Assembly (NCBI GenBank): GCA_021186555.1
Contig: JAJKFL010000015.1
Span: 62,001 to 126,000 of the forward strand
Direction: 5' to 3'
Source of the DNA: Reticulitermes speratus
Taxonomy: Eukaryota; Arthropoda; Insecta; Blattodea; Rhinotermitidae
Length of the DNA stretch: 64,000 nt
Part shown: positions 11,090 through 21,468 of the stretch, piece after piece
Layout of the letters: each line of letters begins with the position of its first letter
How positions within the stretch are numbered: the first letter of the stretch is position 1
Translations under genes and position numbers: made by a program
Notes under the pieces: model-generated
Database searches by the model: none
Seen by the model: the letters and a program-made list of their open reading frames with translations, nothing else
What the model was told of the DNA's origin: nothing

Positions 11090-11632
11090 AAACACAATAT
11101 TCGTATAGATATATATAGATATAATCGCTACGTATTGGTTCTATATTTAGAATTTTACTCCGCGTAGCCACAGCGTGAGTCGACTTGTCCGCCATATATC
11201 GCTGTTGGTTCTAATTCTCTTCGTACATATCGTAAACTTAATGAATTCAGCTTTTAATTTATAACACACTTAAAAGCACTTCCACATTACCTCCTCGTGA
11301 TCATACACCAACACGATCCCAACTTAAAAAATAAAATGTATCGAATGCTAATTAAAAGCTGATACAGTTATGGTTATATCGGGCAGGTTTTGACAAAATG
11401 ATGTACTTATGTTGTGTTGTATTGCTTTACTCTATTGTGTCGTATTGACGGGTATTATATTGAGAGCTGTGATGTGAATTTGATGATTATATGAAACAAG
11501 ATATATAAATAAATAAATAAAGTTATGTAACTGCTCTAATAATTAGAGCAGATTGACCGTCTGTGGTCCGATCTCGTAATGTACGGCATTACAAACTCGG
11601 TAAGTGTTCAAAATTGCTCGGCGTTCTACTTC
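11090..11632 (-). mobile_element. LINE ORF1 5' tip plus flank, U2
   Basis: The ORF1 start codon is at 11195 on the minus strand and about 25 codons remain. The flank carries (TAAA)n ending near 11521. The junction with the remnant is the same as in U1, so U1 and U2 share one ancestral deletion. Confidence 0.6.
11531..11551. repeat. 21-base hairpin, U2 copy
   Basis: Arms ctgctctaa and ttagagcag are intact with loop taa, directly after the (TAAA)n tract. Confidence 0.8.
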
Positions 11633-14600
11633 GCTTTGTCACAGAAATGTTTTGTAAGATTTTCTTCTCACTTATAATGTCTCCACTGGCAACATGTCGC
11701 GGCAGAGCACGGCTGCTTTGAAGTACAGTTGTAACTACGTGTAGGCTTACAAATAGCTTAGTAATCGATCTCTACATTGTAAACTGACTGTATACTTTTG
11801 TGTTTCGCATGAATCGCGGAATAAACAGCAATTATTTCCTTCCGGCACAAGATGGCTGTTCTTGAGACTGATAATTCCTTTTCATCATCAACTTCCTTCA
11901 TAAGAAGCACGGTGTCTTCGTATATCTTCATCCTTTATCGCACACAATTGCCTTAACTGTTCAATTTATTCTTGAAATTAGATTAGACACATCGATCTCT
12001 ACATTTTAAACCGACGGCGTACTTTTGTGTTTCGTATGAATCGCAGAATGATCAGCAATTATGTCCCGAAATGGTGTGAACCGACTGGTCTGTAGAATTG
12101 AAATAACTTGTTTCGTGCTAGGTACGAGCTGGCTGTTTAGGTGTTAGACGGAAGAATTTTGGACCTCAAAGGGATAGAAGCAATTAGCTATGATGTTATC
12201 ATTGATTTATTAATTATATGTTGCCATTGCTGAAATAACTCTTCAAACACAAACTTGCTGACAAAGCTGATGATTAGTTGCAACGAGTTATGTTTCTACT
12301 CTATACTGTGTAATACACATGTAAAGTTGTGACCGAACGGTATTGCGAAAGGAATTGCACACAGATCGTGCTACCGCAGTCTGCGTGCAGATGTGCATGT
12401 AATTGTTGTTACAGCTTGTGAGCCTACAGTAAAATGTAGGCAGTCATGAGATGAGGCACTGTGCCATAGAACGTATGTCGTTACTGTGCACAGGTAGAGA
12501 CGTAGAGAAGTAGAGACTTATTATGCACACCGTGTACATACCTTGCCTAAATGATAATGCACAATTTTTAAAAGTTTATCATCAAAATTTCAAAATTCTA
12601 CTTGGATAGTACTTGTCATTCCCACTCAAAAGATCCCATGGTTACACCACAGTGGTGACTCTGAAGACCAGGAATGATGCCCACAGTGAACTTTATACGA
12701 GCAAGTCAATCAGTGGCTATAATATTCATGCCAGTTACTAAAAAAACAGGGGGAAAACTATTGGACAGAAATGCACGCACCCAATTAAATGGACCTGTTC
12801 TCCATAAGGATAGTAACACATTCAATTCCAAAACTCACATAAAGCAAATTACTGTAGACAGTTTAATACTGCCTGTATCAACTTAAATGTATTTAGTGCA
12901 GCTCTCCTTTAGCTTGCATATGACTATGAATGACAGCGTCACTAATGAATATGAATATGGTAGTGATATGATTCTAGAAGCACTAACAGAATAAAAAAAA
13001 ATGCAGAAATTTTGGATGACAGTGATCGTGATATAAATTTTATACATGAATGAAGTCTAACACATCATCACCAGAAGACACACAAGAAGACATTTCAAAA
13101 ACATCACATTAAAACGTAGAAATGTCAAGAACATGACAGATACAAAAGTAACCAATATTGCTGTTACGCCTCATACAGTTACCGGTTTTGTATGTATCAG
13201 ACACTAAAACAATAGCCATTGTCTGTAGACATCAATCTCGCAAGTTATTTTCATATACATATTTTGACTGTTTACATAATTATTAACTTCCACCACAGAA
13301 AGTTGTCCATCAGGCACGATATTAACTTTAACTTACGAACGCAAGTCCTTAAAGCTATTATTCGCATCCCTTCGTACGAAAATATGATATCGAAAAAAGA
13401 AAGCATAAAAAGTTATTCAATTCTTCTCATGTGCAATGTACAACCACCAGTACATTATCCGCAATATAAGTAGAAATTAAAATTCCTGACGTGAATTAAC
13501 CACATTATAAAGAATTTAATGTTTTAGGACAATAAAAATTGTGCCTCGAATTCCGAAACCATAACATTTAGATAAATATTAGGATCCTACTGAGAAAAAC
13601 AACTTTATCAATGAAGTGGTAATGATTACAGTTTTACATGGGAACAGACCTCCACAAGTTAGACAAATTATTTCATAAAAGTATTACGTCATATACACCG
13701 AAATTGCTGCTTGACATAGAAGTACACAGATACAATGAAATTTTCAACTTAAATAACATATTACATTAAATATAACCCTAAGATTTAGAGCATTATATTT
13801 CATTCCGTAGATGTAGTCAACACGATTTCTCCTATTTTGTAGCAAACGTCACATCTCTAGTACAGTTGACAGATATGCAATACATATTGCCAACTTACTA
13901 TTTTATGATTGTGAGGTCGAGGATTTCTAATTGTACTTGAGATTTATGACTTAGGTCAACCAGAATTTTTAAAAGGAGCTGTCACTCACCTCAGCACTCT
14001 TCATCATAAATCCTGCCTAAGACAGCCACAATCTCAATACTACTGATAACTAGCAATGAAAAAAGTTGTATGCACAACAGTAATTCGCAGCAGTTCTCAA
14101 CACTGGACACAAATATCAACAGTGGCCAACAGTGGTTGCCTGTAACACTTATGAAATCACCCATATCATGAGCAGTATTAAAACAGTGTCCAACTTACAG
14201 AAACCCTCTTGTACAGGAACATCAGCATGTGTAAAGCTATCAGTCTGAGTTGAGGTCTTCAGGACTTGGTTGATGACAATGCACATAATAAATAACATGT
14301 AATAAGATTTTGTCTTATTATCACAATTCTGTTACAAGCTATTCATTACTCGTTAGAATAAAATTGAATAACCATGTTTCATACAGTTGTGGACACGGAG
14401 AAGATGGCAGTCGCTTGTATCTAGTTACAAGGTAGGACAGCACTGGAGAACAGCTGCCATTTTCACTGCTGTTCAAACACATGCCACCTGCTGTGACTGC
14501 ATTCCTTCCTGTGCCCAACCCCTGTCCTGATGCTAAAACCTTTGAGGATCACTTCTGACAAAAGGACTTGTTTTGTTTATTACCTAAATTGAGCTCACTG

Positions 14601-14867
14601 CAACTTCTGCCACTTACATCAAACATAAAAGGTGACAAAGAAACAATTCTCTACCACAGAAGACAGAGAAAGACAGCTGACCTCCGTTAAACATATCCAT
14701 GGATTTTGAATAATTATCTTCCTCCAGAAGGCTAATGTTAAGCACTCTAAACAAGCCCCTAAACAATGACGAAATGGGATACCAAAACCATTTTTCGGCC
14801 TGGTTATTGGGCTGTTCTACTTGATTAGACTGAGCATTCTGTCCTGAGCTTGGGTCAAGACTTACTT
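11633..14867. other. Core segment of U3 (3235 bp)
   Basis: Carries the 70-aa frame (12674-12886, here with PVLHKD where others have HVLHKD) and the 84-aa frame (13219-13473). The stretch 13930-14700 matches the part deleted from U1. No recognised gene. Confidence 0.5.
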
Positions 14868-15451
14868 GTGCGTAAGAGAATCTACATTATTTATGCTTTG
14901 TTGGTTGTACGTAAGAGAATCTACATTATTTATGCTTTGTTGGTTGTACGTAAGAGAATCTACATTATTTATGCTTTGTTGGTTGTACGTAAGAGAATCT
15001 ACATTATTTATGCTTTGTTGGTTGTACGTAAGAGAATCTACATTATTTATGCTTTGTTGGTTGTACGTAAGAGAATCTACATTATTTATGCTTTGTTGGT
15101 TGTACGTAAGAGAATCTACATTATTTATGCTTTGTTGGGTGTACGTAAGAGAATCTACATTATTTATGCTTTGTTGGTTGTACGTAAGAGAATCTACATT
15201 ATTTATGCTTTGTTGGTTGTACGTAAGAGAATCTACATTATTTATGCTTCGTTGGTTGTACGTAAGAGAATCTGCATTATTTATGCTTTGTTGTTTGTAC
15301 GTAAGAGAATCTACATTATTTATGCTTTGTTGGTTGTACGTAAGAGAATCTACATTATTTATGCTTTGTTGGTTGTACATAAGAGAATCCACATTATTTA
15401 TGCTTTGTTGGTTGTACGTAAGAGAATCTACATTATTTATGCTTTGTTGGT
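14868..15451. repeat. 39-bp minisatellite, 15 copies
   Basis: The last copies carry the same ordered variants as the end of the 40-copy array of U2 (gcttcgttgg, ctgcatt, ttgtttg, acataag, atccac), so the two arrays share ends and differ by internal copy number. The gggtgt variant is copy 7. Frames of 214, 196 and 176 aa cross it. Confidence 0.98.
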
Positions 15452-16436
15452 CATAAGTTGTCCTACAATCTGGTTCAACATATGTATAATCTGATATTTG
15501 TTATTATATTTGTTTCCTTTGGATATCTCCTGCATCTCTCACTACATGAACCTCCTTCCATCGTCACCAAACTCGTGCACATCTAAAACCACCAAAACTT
15601 TATGAACCATGACATACGCAAACAACAAGCAACAAGCAAAACCAAAATAATAAAATAATAAGGACGGACATGTACATAGATCTATGCAATCCTACATATC
15701 TGTGAATATTACTTTACAACGGACACACACAGAACTCACCTCATTTTCAGACTTCATTTGTTTAAATGTTATCGCAACAGGATTCTGATCCACGTCCCCA
15801 TGAGTGTCCTCTTCACCTTTAACAGCAACGCCTTCTTCTGCATCATCATCATCATCATCATCATCATTGGATGTTATGCAACTGTCATTACATGAACCAG
15901 GTTCAGATTTCAAAACCACCAAACCATTATCAAACGTCACTTCATTAAATAGACTACACTTTCAAGAGCTCAGACTCTAACACCAGCACTGCTTAAGACT
16001 CAAGTCTTCTGCAACACTGTGCTATCGTGACGAGTAAAAACTGCCAACTGCTTCCTCAATCCTGACATCAGTCAAAGAAGCCATATGTATCCTTGGTAGT
16101 CTTCTTCAACCACCCTGAAGAAAGTGGCAGGCATGACTTCTGTAACATTTGTACCTATACACTAAATAATGTGGTGTCACATCCCAGCAGACTGTAATCT
16201 TAAGACATACAGCATTTGTATATTGGGCGATATTTATGGTGTCCAGTCTCACATGTTCAAGAGAAAAAGTCAGTTGAACTTCTTAAACTACTGGCATTGA
16301 ACACAGATTTACGCAAGCAAAAACAAAGTTCATTGAAAACAGTGGTAACTATTCGTAAGTCAACATGGTGTGACTTCCCAGCAGACTTGAATCTTCAGAA
16401 TACATTTTAATTATAAAAATGGTGCACTGTATCAAA
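15452..16436. other. Post-array spacer of U3
   Basis: Includes the acidic exon-like fragment 15692-15940. A short plus frame at 16216-16410 is unremarkable. Minus strand near 16080: a cttcag acceptor-like site with a poor open frame behind it. Confidence 0.6.
15692..15940 (-). pseudogene. Acidic exon-like fragment, U3 copy
   Basis: At the protein level the same as the U2 copy, including eight Asp, and ending at a gag|gtgagt donor. The frame is intact. Confidence 0.4.
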
Positions 16437-16483
16437 CTGCTAACAACTGACAAAATGCAAAACTACCACAACCTTATCACAAA
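16437..16483. repeat. 47-bp minisatellite, single monomer (U3)
   Basis: One consensus monomer followed by ctcagtttctatggcc. The unit most complete in other respects has the unexpanded state. Confidence 0.85.
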
Positions 16484-17640
16484 CTCAGTTTCTATGGCCA
16501 TATAAATACACAAAGAACAGGATGACAAGATCATTTTCTGCACACAGAACACTCACCATGCTTTCCATTACACCAGGATACAATTCTCCTACTCTCTGGA
16601 GTACGATTTTTGGCACTCTTGTTTCATGAGAGTGCAGCATTGTTCGTAAGCTAACACCTTGTTCAGAGGACATCATGGTTTGTTGGTTGGATAGGCAAAT
16701 GACTTACAAAAATCCTAAACATACAGCTTAATAGATGTGATAACTGAAACTTCCAGTATTTGTGCACAACCTCTCGTGGTGGTAGGGATGCTAAGAACTC
16801 CCAAGCGGCCACCATGCCTTTGTGGTTGTCAGCCAAGAGTCTTAGAGGTAGGAGTTCTCTGTATCTGGAGTACAAGTACTCGTCAATAAGAATTGTGTGG
16901 GTCATACTTGTCCCCTTCAACAAGCTCAGTATGTCTTTGAATATGTTGCATAGTCGGTGTTGTCCGGAAGCAGTAGCCCAACACATGCGAAAAATTTCTC
17001 GCCTCTAGAAAAAGGATGCTGACAAATAAGTTCCGAGAGAATTCATTGTGGAGATTGAAGGATATGTAGCATCTGTCCATATGATGTCTGTAGGTTCCTA
17101 TCCAAGAGTTCCCATGAAAGCCCTAATTCTTTTTGTTATCCAACCTTGGTACCCTGAACCTGGATATTCTTTCCTATCGTCAGCATGGTAGGTCCAAACA
17201 TAAGTAACTGTTGTGATCTATCTTGGATGAAACGCAGTACTCCGTCTCTAAGCTTTCGAGGCAATTGTGGGTTCTGGGATGATTAGCAATTGTAAGAATA
17301 CCTTGTGGCTCTGTGTTGATTCTGAAGATTGGCCTAAATCCAGCTTTGAGACAATGCCCTGTGAGCTCATTGTTGAAGGTTAGAATGCGCGTGTAATCTG
17401 TTGTATTGAACAGTAACCCCATCATCGAAGCAGCTAGATCCATCTTACTAGGGTTGATGTCTCCAGGATTTAGTGCGAAGATTGAATAGTAGTAAGCCAT
17501 GAACGTGGCACGGGTAGATAAGTCGTCATTTACAACACTTAAAATGGGAATGTTCACATGAGGATTGCTCCCCTGTATACATCGTATCGCTCAGTCAGCC
17601 GATGGCTGATAATTCTTTTAGATGACTCTAGAAATAACGT
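16484..17640 (-). pseudogene. Unidentified protein-like remnant (possible endogenous viral element)
   Basis: Several minus-strand frames (17180-17557, 16663-16986, 16485-16676) in different phases look protein-like: balanced composition, local motifs such as NPGDINPSKMDL and LPPREVVHKYW. Together they suggest one decayed coding region broken by stops and frameshifts near 17200-16990. The sequence has the feel of an RNA-virus nucleoprotein copied into a genome, but I cannot match it to a named family. A captured host gene is the alternative, favoured by donor-like gtgagt at 16551-16556 and gtaagt near 16699. The right boundary with the piggyBac relic is about 17640, where recognisable transposase homology stops. 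Confidence 0.35.
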
Positions 17641-19499
17641 TCCCCTTTTGGACGCCACTTTTCTGACAAAATGTTTTTCAGTCGGCCTTGGTATTGTGTT
17701 ATCGGACGCTTGTCGCCCCGGTACACTCCGTTCGCCCGCAGCACGTGCATATTGTGTTAGCAAACCTTCGACTAACTGTATTCTGTATGAGAGCTGCTCT
17801 ATATTTCTTCCCGTGACTTGTCTATAAACAGCAATCGAACTGAACTACAGAGTTCTGTAGCCTTTTGAAAAGTCTGAGCTACCATTTGGTCATCCTCTTT
17901 CTCTCAACCATGTACATATGGTCCTTAAAGTCTACTCCCCCATCTTGTGATGATAATCAATCACAAACAAAGGCGTCTCTGTCTCGTTGCCTTTCTTAGA
18001 AACCCTCTGCGTGTGTGCACTGTGGTATGTGGACACCGTAGTTACAGTTCTTTTATCGCAGCATTTTAGCACTGTGACAGAACTCGAATGTCTGGCTGTG
18101 ATTTTTCCCTTCTTCAGAATCTTTCTGTTCAATCGGCGGAATGTTCGATGTCTAGTTGCCTTGCTAATTCTGGACTGTTGTAAAAGTTATCCATCCAGTA
18201 CTAATCACATCGGGAAATCCAGGTGTTGATATTACTGTTTTTTCTCTCTCTCTCTCGAAAAGTATGACCTTGCGGTTGGTTTTTGCACAATGCCCATCAG
18301 TAAAATCAGACCTAAAACTGTAAATTTCATTTTCCGTGACAGTTGTCCTCGATGTCACGAATGATCGAAATGGGAAAATATGGCCTCGCGCGTTCTTGTA
18401 TTGTTCTGCATACCTATTAGTTTCTATAACAATTTGTTGTATGATTTCTTTGTGAAAAAAATAACTAAAATATTCAACATTATCAATTACATTTTCAGCA
18501 CCATTTCTGGGTTCGAAATCACAGCTAAATACTTCTGTGTGTAATTATGCATCGTCTGCCACACGAAGTCGTGTTGCAGTGTCAACACTGTCGTCTTTTC
18601 TAACTGCATGTCCTGTTGTATCCCTTGGCTACTCGGCGTGTTGCTCCGCGTATTGTGAATATTGCGGCACGATGAGCCGGGTTCGAACAACGGTTAAGGA
18701 TGGCGGTAGGAGCAGAAACAATATTCTTGCTATATAATAACTTTATTGTCAGGGAGAGTTGTAGAGATGTTGGCCCAAGAGAGCTGTTTACTGCTGATAC
18801 GTAGTGCCGATCGGGCAAGACTGCAAGACTCACGCTCCAAAACTGAGAGTCTAAAACTGAGGGTCCTCACTATGAGAAAGGGAGTCTATATGCGTAAATC
18901 GGGGCGACCTATGTCCTTTGAACCTGCTAGACTTGAACATAAGTACAGTCGTTCTCAATATCTGTCCCACATGTGATTCTTAGTAATGTTGCCTTAGTAC
19001 GAGCAACCTTGCCCTATGTCTACACTTTGACCTGGGGCAAAGTGTGCAACAGATACCGAGTTACATATCTGATCTTTTAGACATTATCGGTGTCATTTCA
19101 GTTTCCATGTATTATTCTACCAAAACACCAAATACACCCATTTGAAAATTAATGAGACAATTAGAATTAACACGTGGAAGAGGTATAACAGTTAAGTGAA
19201 TTCATAAATTTATAGAAACACTTCAATATTTACAAAGAACAATGACAAGTAAATGATCTCGGTACAGAGTAACAATATGCAATAATCCACTTTCATTAAC
19301 GAAAAGAAAATACAAAAATTAAAATATTACATTAAACATGTATGGGCTGTTGGTACCACACATGCAACAGTACTACAGCTACGTCATCAATTTTATTATC
19401 ACTACTGCTAACACTATCCTTACTACTGTCACTGAAACTTTCATCTGATTTGTACAGAATTGCTAGCACTTCACTCTCTGTCAAACCTTTCCCTGCCAT
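17641..19499 (-). pseudogene. piggyBac-type transposase relic, U3
   Basis: Recognisable pieces in order on the minus strand. An acidic N-terminus starts MAGKGLTESEVLAILYKSDE (ATG at 19499). The start of the transposase domain (YFSYFFHKEIIQQIVIETNR) lies at about 18475-18415. The motif YWMDNFYNSPELARQL is at 18200-18153, with one catalytic Asp codon at 18191-18189. Then come RKILKKGKITARHSS, CDKRTVTTVSTYHSA, FVIDYHHKMG and the C-terminal SDNTIPRPTEKHFVRKV. The segment with the first catalytic Asp is deleted between about 18290 and 18230, beside a (TC)n tract. There is a one-base frameshift in the GGVD motif at about 17940, a stop after MTKW, and no Cys-rich C-terminus. About 870 bp between the N-terminus and the domain is unassigned. 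Dead element; pieces judged by family motifs I know. Confidence 0.8.
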
Positions 19500-19593
19500 G
19501 GTTACGCCCCTAGAAGTCAACTGCTGAAGTTGCTTGCCAGCCTTCGACTTCTCACACAGCAGTTGATTATAACAAGCGGAATGATAATAATCC
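19500..19593. other. Short flank between piggyBac start and SINE
   Basis: Contains gtcaactgctgaagttgctt and the following sequence, which is repeated at about 20326. Together with the SINE it forms a direct duplication of about 220 bp spaced 0.81 kb apart. Confidence 0.6.
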
Positions 19594-19709
19594 GATCCCA
19601 GTGGCCGTGCGGTGTAAGGCGTGGGTCTGCGGCCGCTCGCTCGCTAGGATTGCGGGTTCGAATCCCGCCTGGTTCACGGATGTGTTTCTCCTGTGAGTGT
19701 AGTGTTTGA
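19594..19709 (+). mobile_element. tRNA-derived SINE head, U3 copy 1
   Basis: Starts gatcccagtggccgtgcgg (A-box-like). The B box gggttcgaatccc lies at about 19653-19665, followed by gcctggttcacggatgtg. This layout matches the tRNA-derived SINE heads widespread in insects. Antisense it reads EPGGIRTRNPSERAAADPRL, a familiar artefact of gene predictions. Not a tRNA gene: no cloverleaf acceptor and a SINE-like tail. Confidence 0.75.
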
Positions 19710-20291
19710 ATATTTGAGCTTGCATTTATTGGCTTCTCAATAAGGGCTCATCCCAGTGGAAACAGTTTCTGCCTTTGTGCACACAATTTTTTGAAAATAT
19801 TTTTGTGGTTTGGAATATGGTCCTGTGAGGCTACGTTATTTCCGTTACATGGACTTAATTGACGTAAATGTAGGGACTGTATATGAAACTTTGAAACTAG
19901 AAATACAATCGTGTGTTAAACGTAATTAAACGAAGATGAATTCTGAAAATACCAGAGTGGTGTTTTCCAATACTCCCACGCTTCTGAAAGCTACATGGAT
20001 AATGGTAAAAATATTATTGAACTATATAGAATTATATAAAATCATGTTCCGACAAATGTACACACTATTATCTGTTATTTAATACAGTTTATATTAAAAA
20101 ATAGTCCAACATGTTTCGAACTATGTTACAGTTGATCCTCAGGGACTCAATTGTTTATTACACCAGCTATCTACGTATGGTACTCATTAATATATATAAG
20201 TAGGGTAGGTAAAATTGCCTTAACTGTTTTGAGTTTTGGACATTGAAAACAATATTAAAACATTTTTAAGCTAAGATATTTAAGATATGAA
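19710..20291. other. Unique spacer in U3
   Basis: About 580 bp present only in this unit of the window. AT-rich; includes a tatatataag stretch near 20190. No open frame of 60 codons and no recognised element. It sits between two copies of the piggyBac-start/SINE block. Confidence 0.6.
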
Positions 20292-20522
20292 GTTCCCTGC
20301 CATGGTTACGCCCTAGAATGACTCCTAAGTCAACTGCTGAAGTTGCTTGCCAGCCTTCGACTTCTCACACAGCAGTTGATTATAACAAGCGGAATGATAA
20401 TAATCCGATCCCAGTGGCCGTGCGGTGTAAGGCGTGGGTCTGCGGCCGCTCGCTTGTTGGTATTGTGGGTTTGAATCCCGCCTGGTTCACGGATGTTTCT
20501 CTCCTGTGAGTGTAGTGTTTGA
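20292..20522 (+). mobile_element. Second piggyBac-start flank and SINE head, U3 copy 2
   Basis: Repeats the ccatggttacgccc flank and the SINE. It has an extra tgactcctaa and a damaged B box (gggtttgaatccc) with cgcttgttggtattg where copy 1 has cgctcgctaggattg. The SINE part is about 20407-20522. Confidence 0.75.
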
Positions 20523-20530
20523 AATAGTTC

Positions 20531-21468
20531 TAATTTCTTATTCAGGTTCCATGCTGTTTTCGTTGTAGTTTTGTTCCTCTCTTGAATTTTCTCCGGAGTA
20601 ATACATTGATTACAGTCCGGTACGTCGTTGTTGACGATTTTGTTGCTCGCAATTGTATTGGTTACATAATCCTCATCGTTTTTATCCAATTCTAAGATTG
20701 AGTATGGATTTGATAATGTTATTTGTACATTATCTCTAATTGATCCTTTTTTGTTTGTTACTTTAGTCACCCACTCATTTTTTGAAACCTGTTTAGTAGC
20801 TCCGTATGTGGTTTCATTTTTGTTTGTATCATTTAGATTTGCGGTTATACTAAGTGAAAATTCCTGTTGTAGAAGATCAATAATTGCTCTTGCTGACTTC
20901 AATTCATCTAATACCTCGTTAAGTTTGCTCTCCAGTTCAGTACACTGTACACAGATATAATCGCTACATATTGGTTCTTTATTTAGAATTTTACTCCGCG
21001 TAGCCACAGCGTGAGTCGACTTGTCCGCCATGTATCGCTGTTCGTTCTAATTCTCTTCGTACATATCGTAAACTTAATGAGTTCAGCTTTTAATTTATAG
21101 CACACTTAAAAGCACTTCCACATTACCTCCTCGTGATCATACACCAACACGATCCCAACTTAAAAAATAAAATGTATCGAATGCTAATTAAAAGCTGATA
21201 TAGTTATGGTTATATCGGGCAGGTTTTGACAAAATGATGTACTTATGTTGTGTTGTATTGCTTTACTCTATTGTGTCGTATTGACGGGTATTATATTGAG
21301 AGCTGTGATGTGAATTTGATGATTATATGAAACAATATATATAAATAAATAAATAAAGTTATATAACTACTGTAATAATTAGAGCAGATTGACCGTCTGT
21401 GGTCCGATCTCGTAATGTACGGCATTACAAACTCGGTAAGTGTTCAAAATTGCTCGGCGTTCTACTTC
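20531..21468 (-). mobile_element. LINE ORF1 5' part plus upstream flank, U3 (longest copy)
   Basis: The ATG at 21031 (minus) opens a frame that stays open to 20330 (233 codons). Roughly 165 codons are LINE-like: MADKSTHAVATRSKILNKEP, then TELESKLNEVLDELKSARA (a likely coiled coil), a linker, and SILELDKNDEDY. The frame then reads into antisense SINE. The reverse transcriptase and 3' end are missing. It resembles the ORF1 of non-LTR elements common in cockroaches (recalled, not searched). Flank 21032-21359 ends in (TAAA)n. Confidence 0.65.

Larger units (their letters stand above)
4172..11632. repeat. Macrosatellite unit U2, 7461 bp
   Basis: Delimited by the landmark gctttgtcacag at 4172 and 11633. 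It carries the longest 39-bp array (40 copies) and the longest 47-bp array (20 copies) of the window. Like U1 it goes from the truncated remnant (gaggacatca) straight to the LINE 5' fragment through a short agatatat-rich stretch, so it lacks the piggyBac and SINE block. Confidence 0.95.
11633..21468. repeat. Macrosatellite unit U3, 9836 bp, most complete single-block unit
   Basis: Contains core, 39-bp array of 15 copies, spacer, one 47-bp monomer, unidentified remnant, piggyBac relic, SINE head, unique spacer, second SINE head and LINE ORF1 5' part, each block once except the SINE. The other units can mostly be read as deletion or duplication derivatives of this order. It is the best single reference for the repeat family here. 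Confidence 0.95.

Noticed and set aside
18655-18690. Another pol III B box (gagccgggttcgaacaac)
   Set aside because: It does not fit the B-box consensus well (ggttcgaacaa) and there is no A box at a suitable distance.
18746-18976. Plus-strand frame of 76-92 codons inside the piggyBac block (repeated at 30678, 41743, 52798)
   Set aside because: No recognisable motif. It lies in the unassigned middle of the relic and is conserved only as far as the whole unit is.
17641-19499. Active piggyBac transposon
   Set aside because: The catalytic region is partly deleted, there are stops and frameshifts in each copy, and I saw no terminal inverted repeats with TTAA duplications.
19594-19709. Functional tRNA gene
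   Set aside because: A and B boxes are present, but the ends do not form an acceptor stem and the sequence continues into a SINE-like tail. It fits a tRNA-derived SINE.
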